Positions 26,719 through 36,405 of a stretch of DNA of 64,000 bases are shown piece after piece. How positions within the stretch are numbered: position 1 is the first letter of the stretch; each line of letters opens with the position of its first letter. The position numbers and the translations under genes are program-made. Source of the stretch: a bacterium (GTDB lineage Bacteria; Latescibacterota; Latescibacteria; Latescibacterales; Latescibacteraceae). The stretch lies in assembly GCA_021372535.1 (NCBI GenBank), contig JAJFUH010000029.1, positions 57,866-121,865 on the forward strand, written 5' to 3'. The notes beneath the pieces were generated by a model. That model did not search any database. It had not been told where the DNA came from and was given only the letters and a program-made list of their open reading frames with translations.

Positions 26719-28083
26719 ATGGAATTTATTCATGCACTGCTCGTTAAAATTTCAGATGTACTCTGGGGCATACCCCTCATGATCGCTCTTATCGGCACCG
26801 GGCTGTATCTGACTGTCAATCTGGGATTTGTCCAGTTCAGGTATATGGCAAAAGCGCTCAGGATGATTTTTCTTCCGCCTCATGACGAAACCAGTCCCGG
26901 GGATATATCGCATTTCCAGGCGTTGATGACAGCCCTTGCTGCCACGGTCGGAACGGGTAATATCGCCGGGGTGGGAACCGCGATCGCCATGGGCGGCCCG
27001 GGAGGCATGTTCTGGATGTGGGTGACCGGCCTCGTCGGCATGGCCACCAAGTATTCCGAGGCAATGCTCGCTATCCGGTACCGGACAATCGAGCCGAACG
27101 GCACGGTCGCCGGCGGCCCCATGTTTTATATTGAAAAAGGGCTCAAATGCAAGTGGCTGGCGATTGTGTTCGCTGCATGCGCAAGCGTTGCCGCTTTCGG
27201 CACCGGGAACATGATCCAGTCGAATTCGGTTGCCGAGGCCATTCATGGCGCGTTCGGTATTCCGAACTGGATTACCGGAATCACTATTGCGGTTCTGGCG
27301 GGTATGGTCATTATCGGCGGAATCAAATCCATCGGCAAGGTCACGCAGGTGTTCGTACCGATTATGATAGCCTTCTACATGATCGCCGGATTGATAGCGG
27401 TCTTCATGAACCTGCACCTGTTCCCAATGGCCCTGAAATCGATTTTTGTCCATGCGCTCACCGGAAAAGCGGTTTTCGGCGGCGTTGTCGGTGCGGGTGT
27501 CAAAGAGGCGATGCGGTACGGTCTCGCCCGCGGCCTCCTGTCGAATGAAAGCGGCCAGGGCTCATCCCCGATTGCCGCGGCGGCGGCGCGAACCGATCAT
27601 CCGGTCACCCAGGCTCTCGTATCAATGACCCAGACATTCATCGACACCATGGTGGTCTGTTCCATGACCGGCTTTATCATCGTCATGTCGCAGTCGATAG
27701 GGACCGAAACGGGGGCAAAGCTTACCGCTATATCGTTCGATACGCTCCTCGGCTCCGTGGCAATCGGTAATCTTGTCACCGCTATCGGACTCGCGGTATT
27801 CGCGTATTCGACGATCCTCGGGTGGAGCTATTACGGCGAGATATCCATGGAATACCTGTTCGGGCTGGGAGTGATCAAGTATTATCGCTTCATTTTTGTG
27901 ATTTTTGTTTTTATCGGCGCAATTCTTCAGCTTGAAACAGTCTGGGCTTTTGCCGATGTCATGAATGCGTGCATGGCTCTGCCGAACCTGCTGGCGCTCG
28001 TACTGCTCGGCGGCGAGCTCCGTAAAATTCATAAAGACTATTTCTCGGGGCGGTTCGAATACAGGGTTTCGACTGATACATAA
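26719..28083 (+). CDS. Alanine/glycine:cation symporter (AGCS family)
   Basis: This 454-residue inner-membrane protein has about ten to eleven hydrophobic helices. Family motifs are present: ALAATVGTGNIAGVGTAIAM and NESGQGSSPIAAAAARTDHP (about 275-294). AGCS proteins import alanine or glycine with Na+. Length is normal. GGGGGT precedes the ATG. It follows the parvulin gene closely. Substrate beyond small neutral amino acids cannot be inferred. Confidence 0.95.
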   Translation: MEFIHALLVKISDVLWGIPLMIALIGTGLYLTVNLGFVQFRYMAKALRMIFLPPHDETSPGDISHFQALMTALAATVGTGNIAGVGTAIAMGGPGGMFWMWVTGLVGMATKYSEAMLAIRYRTIEPNGTVAGGPMFYIEKGLKCKWLAIVFAACASVAAFGTGNMIQSNSVAEAIHGAFGIPNWITGITIAVLAGMVIIGGIKSIGKVTQVFVPIMIAFYMIAGLIAVFMNLHLFPMALKSIFVHALTGKAVFGGVVGAGVKEAMRYGLARGLLSNESGQGSSPIAAAAARTDHPVTQALVSMTQTFIDTMVVCSMTGFIIVMSQSIGTETGAKLTAISFDTLLGSVAIGNLVTAIGLAVFAYSTILGWSYYGEISMEYLFGLGVIKYYRFIFVIFVFIGAILQLETVWAFADVMNACMALPNLLALVLLGGELRKIHKDYFSGRFEYRVSTDT

Positions 28084-28170
28084 CGTATGGGCATTTAAAA
28101 ACGCCAGCGGAACCATTTGATTTGCCGCAAACGATGATTGAGGATTATATTGGTGTTGATAAAAAGGATT

Positions 28171-28366
28171 CTGGTTATTCAATCAGTGCATAAAACTTAC
28201 GAATGAGATGTTTTCACACATTAAAGTGCCATTCCCGTGAAAACGGGAATCCATCATCTACTGCTCATGACATGGCGATATTTATACTGGATTCCCAATT
28301 CACTTCGTTCTTGGGAATGACAATACTCGTACAATAAATTTGTGTTTATAAGCTCATTGAATAACC
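28171..28366 (+). repeat. Family D interspersed repeat, copy D1
   Basis: This is a near-complete copy of about 195 bp. It includes CATTCCCGTGAAAACGGGAA (inverted repeat), TCCATCATCTA, then TGGATTCCCAATTCACTTCG and TTGGGAATGACAATACTCGT. It matches 57216-57410 over nearly the whole length, including flanks (GGTT-TTCAA-CAG and ACGAATGAGATGTTTT). It fills the gap upstream of the UVR-motif gene. Confidence 0.85.
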
Positions 28367-28409
28367 CGAAAAAAGATCATTGACTCCATGAAACATTTTC
28401 CCGACTGAA

Positions 28410-29177
28410 ATGGTTGATTATTCGATGAAATACGATATAGGACATATTCTCAAAAACTGGCCGTACAACCCCGATGACGACCTGGTCGTCCGCATTATAG
28501 ATACACCCGAAGGGCCAAAACTCCAGATGCGTATCGACATGGGTATCATCCAGATGGAGCTGGACGGTCATCCTGCCGGTGAAAATCCCGAAGGCTTCGA
28601 ATCCTGGCTCGAATACTACGAACGCCAGAGGGATATATATGAAGCCGGGAAGGTGGACGATTTTTTCTCGCTCACCAGCGATGATTGCAAAATACTCCGT
28701 CACGAAGGAGTGCAGTATTATTACCGCTATCTGAGTCTTATGAAGCTCGAGGATTACCCCCGTGTCGTCCGAGACACCGATCGTAATAGACGGCTCTTCG
28801 CATTTGTCAAGAAATATGCGCCGGGCGAGATCGACCGATGGTCGCTCGACCAGTTCCGTCCCTATATCATCATGATGAACACCCGCGCAAAAGCATCTAT
28901 CCGTCTCCGCGAAAATCCTGCCACCGGCATCGAGGAGGCTGTCGAGCTGTTCGATACCGGTATCGGGGAGATTATGGAGTTCTACAATGAATACGGCCTC
29001 GCTGAGGAAATAGAATCGTCGGTTGAGCTCTCCATCCTGAAAGCGCTGAAAAACGAATTTCTCAGAAAAAGCCCCCCGAGTCTCGAAGATGAGCTCAAAA
29101 AGGCTGTCACCGAGGAACGGTTCGAGGATGCCGCCCGTATCCGCGATAAAATCCGTAACCGTCCGAAAAGAAAATAG
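28410..29177 (+). CDS. UVR-motif protein of unknown function
   Basis: This 255-residue cytoplasmic protein ends with a UvrB/UvrC (UVR) motif, LEDELKKAVTEERFEDAARI, a short helical hairpin used for protein contact in UvrBC and in McsA and Clp-linked proteins. The first 220 residues are mixed helix and strand, rich in charged residues, and not recognised by me. Start choice is weak: ATG 28410 or ATG 28425 (MKYDIGHIL), neither with a clear ribosome site. A LamG lipoprotein gene follows after 31 bp. Its role may be in protein-protein contact. No DNA-repair neighbour supports a repair role. Confidence 0.75.
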   Translation: MVDYSMKYDIGHILKNWPYNPDDDLVVRIIDTPEGPKLQMRIDMGIIQMELDGHPAGENPEGFESWLEYYERQRDIYEAGKVDDFFSLTSDDCKILRHEGVQYYYRYLSLMKLEDYPRVVRDTDRNRRLFAFVKKYAPGEIDRWSLDQFRPYIIMMNTRAKASIRLRENPATGIEEAVELFDTGIGEIMEFYNEYGLAEEIESSVELSILKALKNEFLRKSPPSLEDELKKAVTEERFEDAARIRDKIRNRPKRK

Positions 29178-29208
29178 CATTAATCAATGATACGAGAGGC
29201 GGGAATGT

Positions 29209-29898
29209 ATGAACAGGTTCCTGGTTATTACAGCCGTACCGGCATTTCTCCTTGTTTTTTCGTGCTCCTTTTTCAAACCGGGCGCAAACACCACGAAAGA
29301 ACCCGGGCAGATTGTCTGGAATATCGATAACCTGACTTCCATCGGCGGCAATACGCCGACCGTTCTCGGTTCTCCCCGCTGTATCGATACTCCGCGCGGA
29401 AAAGCGCTCCTGTTCGACGGTGTCAGGGATGCCCTCGTTATGGACAGCCACCCGCTCGAAGGGGCAACGGCGTTCACCATTGAGATTGTCTTCCGCCCCG
29501 ACCGGGACGGCGCTCCCGAACAGCGTTTTCTTCATCTTCAGGAAGACGGCGGCGACAACCGTCTGCTCATCGAGACACGGCTCATCGAGAACAGCAGGTG
29601 GAGTCTCGATACCTACATGAAATCCGGCGAGACCGACCAGACCCTGCTCGAAATGGGGAACACCCATCCGCTCGGCGAATGGTACAACGCGGCGTTCGTG
29701 TTCGACGGCCGTGAAATGCGGCACTATATAAACGGTGTCATGGAACTTTCCGCCGGTATCGCCTCGTTCACACCGCCGAAAGCGGGAAAAACGTCGATCG
29801 GTGTCCGTATCAACAGGGTGTACTGGTTCAAAGGGGCAGTCAGGACAGTGCGTTTCACCCGGCGGGCGCTTTCTCCAAAAGAGTTTTTGAAGCCGTGA
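29209..29898 (+). CDS. LamG/concanavalin-type lipoprotein
   Basis: This 229-residue protein has a lipoprotein signal (LLVFSC, Cys near residue 20). The rest resembles a LamG/concanavalin A-like lectin fold: GKALLFDGVRDALVMDSHPL, FTIEIVFRPDRDG and WYNAAFVFDGREMRHYINGV. Such domains bind carbohydrates or act as structural sandwiches on the cell surface. The final segment (AVRTVRFTRRALSPKEF) is the usual closing strand. It follows the UVR-motif gene by 31 bp. Ligand unknown. Confidence 0.85.
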   Translation: MNRFLVITAVPAFLLVFSCSFFKPGANTTKEPGQIVWNIDNLTSIGGNTPTVLGSPRCIDTPRGKALLFDGVRDALVMDSHPLEGATAFTIEIVFRPDRDGAPEQRFLHLQEDGGDNRLLIETRLIENSRWSLDTYMKSGETDQTLLEMGNTHPLGEWYNAAFVFDGREMRHYINGVMELSAGIASFTPPKAGKTSIGVRINRVYWFKGAVRTVRFTRRALSPKEFLKP

Positions 29899-29910
29899 AA
29901 AGCGTTGTTA

Positions 29911-29990
29911 AAAACACCATTATGTGGATTTATGCTGTCAAGGGTCGGCACGAAGTGCCGATCCCCGATTAATAATTCGGGGACATGTTT
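29911..29990 (+). repeat. Family A repeat A5, left fragment
   Basis: CTGTCAAGGG then TCGGCAC-GAA-GTGCCGA occurs at 29935-29961, at the 3' end of the LamG gene. Family A sequence stops at CCGAT, where a family C palindrome begins. The missing right part resumes at 30293, beyond a family B element. Confidence 0.8.
29962..29983 (+). repeat. Family C palindrome C1
   Basis: This 22-bp palindrome has arms TCCCCGA and TCGGGGA around an 8-nt AT loop. It is the exact reverse complement of the copy at 39151-39172, and both sit at junctions inside other repeats. Confidence 0.8.
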
Positions 29991-30082
29991 ATATGCTGGT
30001 GACCCAACAGAATCCACAATGAAATGTATTGTAATACATTGATTATAAATAGAATATTGACCATTAAAGCCTGTGAATTTAC

Positions 30083-30292
30083 AAACCCGTTGAAAAGCCC
30101 TGCGGTCACAACCGGTTTTCGGAAAAAGAATGGGTGCTGTCCGGGCGAGCCGAAGGCTCGTAAGTTCACACATTCCCGAAAAACGGGCCTTGAACGGGGA
30201 AAAAGGCTTTTCACGGAGCGCCCTTTCTTTGGTTACTTCCTTTGGGCGCGCAAAGGAAGTAACATATAAAAAGTGTTCTTAAAAAAATGGGG
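30083..30292 (+). repeat. Family B interspersed repeat, copy B1
   Basis: This is an element of about 210 bp. It starts AAACCCGTTGAAAAGCCC, has an internal GGTTTTCGGAAA ... TTCCCGAAAAAC pair, then GGCTTTTCACG and the palindrome TTCCTTTGGGCGCGCAAAGG, and ends AAAAAAATGGGG. The second copy is at 39006-39236. B1 lies between the two halves of family A copy A5, flanked by AGTGCC on both sides. Confidence 0.8.
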
Positions 30293-30379
30293 AGTGCCAC
30301 CGATTTACATGCCCTTGACAGCAGCAAAACTATACACTTCATTATCGGGCGCGTAAAAAAGATATTTTTTCACCACTCC
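30293..30379 (+). repeat. Family A repeat A5, right fragment
   Basis: This stretch resumes with AGTGCCACCGATTTACATGC, CCTTGACAGCAGCAAAAC and the tail TTATCGGGCGCGTAAAAAAG then TTTTTTCAC. It is the right half of the element whose left half is at 29911-29961. It lies upstream of the M14 peptidase gene. Confidence 0.75.
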
Positions 30380-30465
30380 TTGAACAAAGTTACGAATTTT
30401 CTCGCCGGTACAGATAAAAATGAACGGTCCGAGCACTTGAAATGCTCTGACAGTCCGGAGGAACG

Positions 30466-33120
30466 ATGAAAAGAATATTTATTTCAGGCCATGTGATATT
30501 TTTTCTTTCTCTGTTCACCTTCATCCTTTTCCCCCGGTGTGAAATCACTGCCCAGAATCTCCGGACGCCCGTGGATTATATCGGTTACCCCGTCGGGGCC
30601 GATTACAAGCTTGCACGGTGGAAAACAATCGTCGATTATTTCCGGTATGTGGATGAAAACTCCGACCGGGTCGTCACGAGGGACATGGGCACCACCACGG
30701 AAGGACGCCCGTTCATCATCGCCGAGATATCCTCGCCCGATGCCGTACACGATTTTGCCCGTCACAGGGAAAACCAGCGGAAAATCGCCGATCCGCGTCT
30801 TATCAGGGATGAAGCGGAAGAACGCCGCCTCATAGACGAAAGCCGTGTAGTGATTCTGATAAATTGCAGTCTTCATGCATCGGAAATCGCCGCAACCCAG
30901 ATGTCCATGGAGCTCCTCTACGACCTCGCAGCCGGAACATCGCCGGAAATCAACGACATCCTCGCGCGGACCATCATCCTCATCGTTCCTTCCGCGAACC
31001 CGGACGGGCTCGAAACGGTTATCGACTGGTACGAGCGCTCGCTCGGGAAGCCATGGGAAGGTTCGGGCATGCCGTGGCTCTATCATCCCTATGCGGGCCA
31101 TGACAACAACCGCGACTGGTTCATGCTCAATCTCAAGGAGACACGGCTCGAAACGGAGCTCATCTATGGCGAGTGGCTGCCGACAATCGTTTACGATATC
31201 CACCAGATGGAGAGCGACAGGGCGCGGTTTTTCGTTCCCCCGTTTTTCGATCCCAAGAACCCGAACATCCCTCCCCTGACCGACCAGATGCTCCTCATCG
31301 TGGGCGGGCACATGGCGGCGGAGCTCACACGGGCGGGCAAAAAGGGGATTCTCCATGACGCCATGTACGACAACTGGTGGCAGGGCGGATTCCGCACCAC
31401 GGTCTACCGTCACAACATGGTGGGGCTGCTTACCGAGGCGGCGAGCGTCTCGATAGCATCTCCCATATTTCTCCGAAAAGGCGATCTACGGGGTGGAACT
31501 CGCGGAATGCCCGATTATTCCGTGCGCGTGAATTTTCCCGACCCGTGGCCCGGTGGCTGGTGGCGTCTCAGGGACATCGTCGACTATGAAAAAATCGCCT
31601 GCATGAGCGTCTTCAGGCTTGCAGCCCGCTATCACGACCTTTTCCAGAGCAATACGGTCCAGCTTGCGCGGGAAGCCCTTGCAGCCGGAACGGCCGAGCC
31701 GCCGTTCGCATGGATTGTCCCTCCCGACCAGCACGATCCCCGCACCGCCGCCGAGATGCTTGACAGGCTCTTCGCGACCGGCATCGAAATTCATCGTGCG
31801 GATGAAGCATTCACCGCCGATGATGTCTCATATCCCGCGGGAACCTACATCATGTACTGCTCGCAGCCGTTCCGCGCCCACCTCAACGACATGATGGAAC
31901 GTCAGGAGTACCCCAACCGTCTCCAGTATCCCGGCGGTCCGCCCGAAACACCGTACGACAACGCCGGATGGACGATCCCCCTTCAGATGGGAGTCCGTCA
32001 TGTAGCTGTTCACGAGCCGTTCCGGTGCAAGGCTCAAAAATTGACCGCTGTCTCCATGCCCGAGGGCAAAATCAGTGGAAAAGGCTCAGGATATGTCGTC
32101 CGGGCAGCCTCCAACGACGATTTCCGTCTCATGAACCGTCTCAATAAAGCCCATATCCCGTTCAGCCTGGTCACGTCGCCCGAAACGTGGAAAAAGAAAA
32201 CCGGGGCCGATGTTCCGGCGGGTTCGGTGTTCATCGGCGATGCAGGAGCGGTGCGTTCGGCAATGCCGGGACTTCTCGACGGGATTTCCTCACAGCTTGC
32301 CGGTGTGGGGGATTCGGAATCCTCACTCAAACCGGCTCTCGGGTCAGTTACCGCGCCGCGTGTCGGTTTCTACCAGCCCTGGCTCGATGTTGCCGACGAG
32401 GGATGGACGCGGTACGTGCTCGACGAGTTCGAATTCCCCTATTCCATCCTCCACAACGCCGAAATAAAGGCGGGAAACCTGAGCGACCGTTACGACTGCC
32501 TGATTCTCCCCTCGCTCGGCGCTTCGTCGATCATCAACGGTCAGGCGCCTGACACGACCGAGCCCCAGTACGAGGGCGGCGTCGGGCAGGAAGGCATCGT
32601 CGCCCTCCAGGACTTCGTGTCACGTGGCGGAACGCTCGTATGCATTGACGGCTCGTGCAGCCTGCCGGTCAACAACTTCAATATTCCCGTCCGTAACGTC
32701 CTCGAAGGGAAAAAATCCGACGAATTCTACTGCCCCGGGTCGATTCTGCGGGTCAGCATCGATAAAAATCATCCCCTCGGATACGGGATGACTGACTGGG
32801 CGTCGGGGTATTTTACCGGCTCTCAGGCTTTCGAGGTGATCAGGCCGGACACGAAGGAGGCCACGAAGGATGACCGCGAGCCCGAAAAACGATACAAAAC
32901 GACCGTGGTCGCCCGCTATTCCGACACCGTCCTGCTCGAAAGCGGCTGGATTCGCGGAGGGAACCTCATCGCCGACAAACCCGCCATCGTGGAGGTCGCG
33001 TACGGCAAGGGGCATATCGTCCTGCTCGGCTTCAGGGTGCAGCACCGCGGTCAGCCGCACGGCACATTCCGGCTCCTGTTCAACGCCATCCAGTGCAGCA
33101 CCCTCGGGGTACCATGGTGA
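30466..33120 (+). CDS. Exported M14-family zinc carboxypeptidase
   Basis: This 884-residue protein has a Sec signal ending near residue 29 (CEITAQ). The M14 domain spans about 40-340. Zinc ligands are His137 and Glu140 (HASE) and His246 (DIHQME), substrate contacts include NPDG and NNRDWF, and the likely catalytic Glu324 lies in LLTEAAS. The family removes C-terminal residues from peptides or amidated cell-wall peptides. A C-terminal glutamine-amidotransferase-like or beta-rich region (about 600-880) is attached, longer than in simple carboxypeptidases. GGAGG precedes the ATG. Substrate unknown. No operon partner is evident. Confidence 0.88.
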   Translation: MKRIFISGHVIFFLSLFTFILFPRCEITAQNLRTPVDYIGYPVGADYKLARWKTIVDYFRYVDENSDRVVTRDMGTTTEGRPFIIAEISSPDAVHDFARHRENQRKIADPRLIRDEAEERRLIDESRVVILINCSLHASEIAATQMSMELLYDLAAGTSPEINDILARTIILIVPSANPDGLETVIDWYERSLGKPWEGSGMPWLYHPYAGHDNNRDWFMLNLKETRLETELIYGEWLPTIVYDIHQMESDRARFFVPPFFDPKNPNIPPLTDQMLLIVGGHMAAELTRAGKKGILHDAMYDNWWQGGFRTTVYRHNMVGLLTEAASVSIASPIFLRKGDLRGGTRGMPDYSVRVNFPDPWPGGWWRLRDIVDYEKIACMSVFRLAARYHDLFQSNTVQLAREALAAGTAEPPFAWIVPPDQHDPRTAAEMLDRLFATGIEIHRADEAFTADDVSYPAGTYIMYCSQPFRAHLNDMMERQEYPNRLQYPGGPPETPYDNAGWTIPLQMGVRHVAVHEPFRCKAQKLTAVSMPEGKISGKGSGYVVRAASNDDFRLMNRLNKAHIPFSLVTSPETWKKKTGADVPAGSVFIGDAGAVRSAMPGLLDGISSQLAGVGDSESSLKPALGSVTAPRVGFYQPWLDVADEGWTRYVLDEFEFPYSILHNAEIKAGNLSDRYDCLILPSLGASSIINGQAPDTTEPQYEGGVGQEGIVALQDFVSRGGTLVCIDGSCSLPVNNFNIPVRNVLEGKKSDEFYCPGSILRVSIDKNHPLGYGMTDWASGYFTGSQAFEVIRPDTKEATKDDREPEKRYKTTVVARYSDTVLLESGWIRGGNLIADKPAIVEVAYGKGHIVLLGFRVQHRGQPHGTFRLLFNAIQCSTLGVPW

Positions 33121-33239
33121 TGAGCACGCCATGCTTCAGTTATGGCCGTTATTCATGACATGACCGGATCTCATGTGTCATGGCATGCGGGGAAAACTGT
33201 TTTCCCGGCATTTCCCTTATTAAAGATTGACGAATGGAT

Positions 33240-33292
33240 TCAGGTTGTCAAAAGTAGGTATATAGTGCCGATTTATACATAATACTATCTTA
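33240..33292 (+). repeat. Family A repeat, degenerate copy A6
   Basis: GGTTGTCAAAAGTAGGTATA then TAGTGCCGATTTATACATAA resembles the left half of family A with several changes. The right half is missing. It touches the stop codon of the beta-helix gene on the minus strand. Confidence 0.55.
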
Positions 33293-35798
33293 TTAACAAT
33301 ATTTTCCCTTGTTTCATAAAATTATCCGTTTTTAACGAGAATAAATACATACCACTGCTTACATCTTTCCCATCATCATTTTTACCATTCCAGATTGACT
33401 CATAAATTCCCGCATGTATTCTGCAATCACATAACACTTGTATTTTTCTGCCAAGTATGTCATAAATAACAAGTTTCACATGACAATCGGTTGGTATTTC
33501 ATATCGTATCAGAGTATATGAATTGAAAGGATTCGGATATGGATTTCTTATCTTAAATTCTTTGTCTACCTCAAGAACAATAGTGTTGTATTCGGCTGCA
33601 ACTTTTTGACTTTCCCAATTTTGCCAGACAGTTTGAAGCCAATAATAGTATTGTACACCATTACGAGGAATGTATTTATCAATATATTCCGTAGTCCCTG
33701 CCGTTACAGAATCAATCAGTATAGTATTATATTTTTCAAACAACTTTATCGATTCCAAAGAAGTGAACCGTGAAATCGGATAAGGATCAGTCGGCTTATT
33801 GAAACGGGAGCGGTATATTCTGTAAAAATCGACCCGACCCTCACTTTCAGAAGGAGATATTTCCCATGTGATCTTAAGTTGGTATCCATCATCATTCGGA
33901 ATATCTGTAACAATGATATTTGAAGGTGGTTCAATAATGATAGGAGGTAATGGTAAATCTCGCACATTTTCATATGCTCCAATATCTGGTTTTTTTCCAC
34001 GTCTATTACCTTCAATGTCTGTTTCTGGAGCGTCAACACTCGTTCCGACACCTATACATGGACTGTAATCAGATAAATGATAATCATTGTTTTGAGAATT
34101 GATAAATTGAGGCTGAAAACATAAATTCCCGTTTTTATTATTATATCTTAAATCATTCAGTAATGAAAAACATATCGAATCAGGAGTATTTGGACCACGT
34201 ATGTCTTTCTCGTTTCCCCAAATGATAGAGTTAATAATTTTGATATTTTTAAGTGAATTCTTTACACTTTGATTGTTTGAATCCATATTTATTCCACCAG
34301 CCCATGAACTATTTTTACCTGTTCCATTCTCAACTATTGTATTATTATCAATACGCACATCATCAATGACATTGCTTGTGCTGCCTTCATAACCGCCAAC
34401 GAACACAATACCTCCACCATCGAGATTTTTTGCTATTAGATTGTTAACAATTTTTACCTTTTTTATCGAATTGTTTTGACCTCCAAAAGAACCTCCCTGC
34501 AGCAATATCCCATTAGCAGAACAATATAATATATTATTGGACTCAATTGTAACATTAGCAATAGTATTATCCAGAGCTAAATTTGGTGCTGCATTGTGGC
34601 CATCTGCTCCCGTAAATTGAATTCCACCTCCACGTATTGTATTTTTGGATATAATTATATTTGACACTTCATTTTTACAATTATCAGTCGAAGTTCCTGA
34701 CGGAAGGGACGCTTGAGCTCCACTTTGGGCTCCGCCAAGGATCTCGATTGTTACGGGTGAACCTTCGATATAATTATCACTAATATGGAGATTCTCAATT
34801 CTGTTGTTTTGATCCCCTATAGAATTACCGCCACAAATAAGTAAGGAACTATTTGTATGGCCCGTGATCATGTTATTGGATATTTCCAAACCGGAAATGA
34901 TGTTGTTTGTGCTCGCTTCGCCTACTGCTCCGCAGGTATAAACAGCTATTCTATATCCTTTATTAATAATCTTATTTTTCGCAACAGTTATATTTACAAT
35001 TTGATTGTTTGTGCTTAATTCACCTTCGCCAGCTTGAATATTTAAACCAGTGAAATTATTATTTTCAATGGTATTCTCTATGATATCGACATTACTTATA
35101 ATGCAATTTTGATCTGAGTTACTGATTGAAATAGCTCCCCAGCTTCCAGAGATAATATTTCCCTGCAATACTACTTTATCGATAACCTTTGGTTCTTGTC
35201 CGTCATTGCCAGTATGTACATCGATGCCGTTCCAATAAAAGTTTTTAATTATAAATCCACAGATTTTAACGTTCGAAGCATAAACCTTAAAGCATTTGAT
35301 AGCCGAGCTTCTTAAGCCATCAAGGGTGACATCCGGTGTTCCATTTCCATCGATATCACCATTGATTGTAACTTGGCCTCCAGTTATCGGAGGCAAGTCT
35401 TCAGTAACCGAAATTGTCATTCCATAAAGTATAGGATCAAATGTAATCGTATTTGGACCATTGTCATGATTAACTGCAATTATTGCTTCCGGCAGAGAAA
35501 TACCGTCAGGTCCAGGATCATTGATAAGATTTACTGGATTCGATGTATTTCCGTTAACTGAATCATTGCATGTTGTGATTGTAATTACAACTTCGCTATC
35601 CGAAACAACATTATCTTTCCTATAAACAAATATATCTGCCGGTTTATTCGTTTGTTTCTTTGCATATCGATTGTTAATAGCATTTATAATACCCCCATCA
35701 GCCACTGTTACGGTATCCTGAACACATACTGTTCCAGCAAACCACCTGTTAAGTACCATTATGATCAGAAACAACAAGATGAGTTTATAATTATTCAT
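33285..35798 (-). CDS. Secreted parallel beta-helix protein with type IX-like C-terminus
   Basis: This 837-residue protein has a Sec signal (LILLFLIIMVLNRWFAG). A run of right-handed beta-helix turns follows (about 150-560), built from repeating N-x-I-x-x-N-x-I units such as NNIISGLEISNNMITGH. The segments NTITFDPILYG and GNRRGKKPDIGAYEN resemble choice-of-anchor proteins. A fibronectin-like part spans about 610-740, and the final 80 residues (NPYPNPFNSYTLIRYEIP...GMYLFSLKTDN) form a FlgD-like sorting module. Its base composition is much more AT-rich than the surroundings, suggesting transfer. Probably a surface carbohydrate-active or adhesive protein. No catalytic residues identified. Confidence 0.8.
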   Translation of the reverse strand: MNNYKLILLFLIIMVLNRWFAGTVCVQDTVTVADGGIINAINNRYAKKQTNKPADIFVYRKDNVVSDSEVVITITTCNDSVNGNTSNPVNLINDPGPDGISLPEAIIAVNHDNGPNTITFDPILYGMTISVTEDLPPITGGQVTINGDIDGNGTPDVTLDGLRSSAIKCFKVYASNVKICGFIIKNFYWNGIDVHTGNDGQEPKVIDKVVLQGNIISGSWGAISISNSDQNCIISNVDIIENTIENNNFTGLNIQAGEGELSTNNQIVNITVAKNKIINKGYRIAVYTCGAVGEASTNNIISGLEISNNMITGHTNSSLLICGGNSIGDQNNRIENLHISDNYIEGSPVTIEILGGAQSGAQASLPSGTSTDNCKNEVSNIIISKNTIRGGGIQFTGADGHNAAPNLALDNTIANVTIESNNILYCSANGILLQGGSFGGQNNSIKKVKIVNNLIAKNLDGGGIVFVGGYEGSTSNVIDDVRIDNNTIVENGTGKNSSWAGGINMDSNNQSVKNSLKNIKIINSIIWGNEKDIRGPNTPDSICFSLLNDLRYNNKNGNLCFQPQFINSQNNDYHLSDYSPCIGVGTSVDAPETDIEGNRRGKKPDIGAYENVRDLPLPPIIIEPPSNIIVTDIPNDDGYQLKITWEISPSESEGRVDFYRIYRSRFNKPTDPYPISRFTSLESIKLFEKYNTILIDSVTAGTTEYIDKYIPRNGVQYYYWLQTVWQNWESQKVAAEYNTIVLEVDKEFKIRNPYPNPFNSYTLIRYEIPTDCHVKLVIYDILGRKIQVLCDCRIHAGIYESIWNGKNDDGKDVSSGMYLFSLKTDNFMKQGKILLIR

Positions 35799-36405
35799 AT
35801 ATTTTTCATCACATATTGAAGTTATGATAAGCAGAATGATGAATAAATTCTCATTATCTCAAAACGACAATAATCTAATCTGACATCCCTAATAAAAATT
35901 ATGGCGTTAACAAATTCAAATAATCTTATGTATTAATGAAAAATAACGATGATCATTTCTTGTAACAAGGATTTTCTGTTTACTTATTGTCACATTATGC
36001 AGTTTAAATATTTGATAGACGCTCAAACGTACTTCTTTAATAATCAGCCGGGAAATGGTTTTTGGCATAACCATTCCTTAATCGTTAAATCCAGACGAGT
36101 GTCTTTGCAAATAGCTTATTCCCCAACCATATGAAATATGAGCTATCTGTTATGTCTGACAATCCTCACAATAATTTTGATGATTTTATCGTGAAGACTG
36201 CGAAGTTACCAATGTTTGATCTTTAAGGGGAGAACCAAACGTCGCGGTAAATTGCACAGATTATAAACCGGTACAAACAATAAAATTCGTATCCGGGCAC
36301 ATAAAAAAGAGATTTGTTAAAAATCCTCTTAAATTAAGGTAACCACACTAACCTTTCGGGCGTTTAATAATAAACTTCAAAATAATCCCGTTTCCCCTTC
36401 GAAAA
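35799..36405. other. AT-rich gap with a faint family A tail
   Basis: No gene is seen. The sequence is strongly AT-rich, like the adjoining beta-helix gene. Near 36262-36335 the blocks CGGTACAAACAATAAAATTC, CCGGGCACATAAAAAAGA and AATCCTCTT are a decayed version of the right half of family A. The start of the next gene at 36406 lacks an obvious ribosome site. Confidence 0.45.

Noticed and set aside
30484-31413. 309-residue minus-strand frame
   Set aside because: It lies opposite the M14 peptidase with its zinc ligands in place. No ribosome site.
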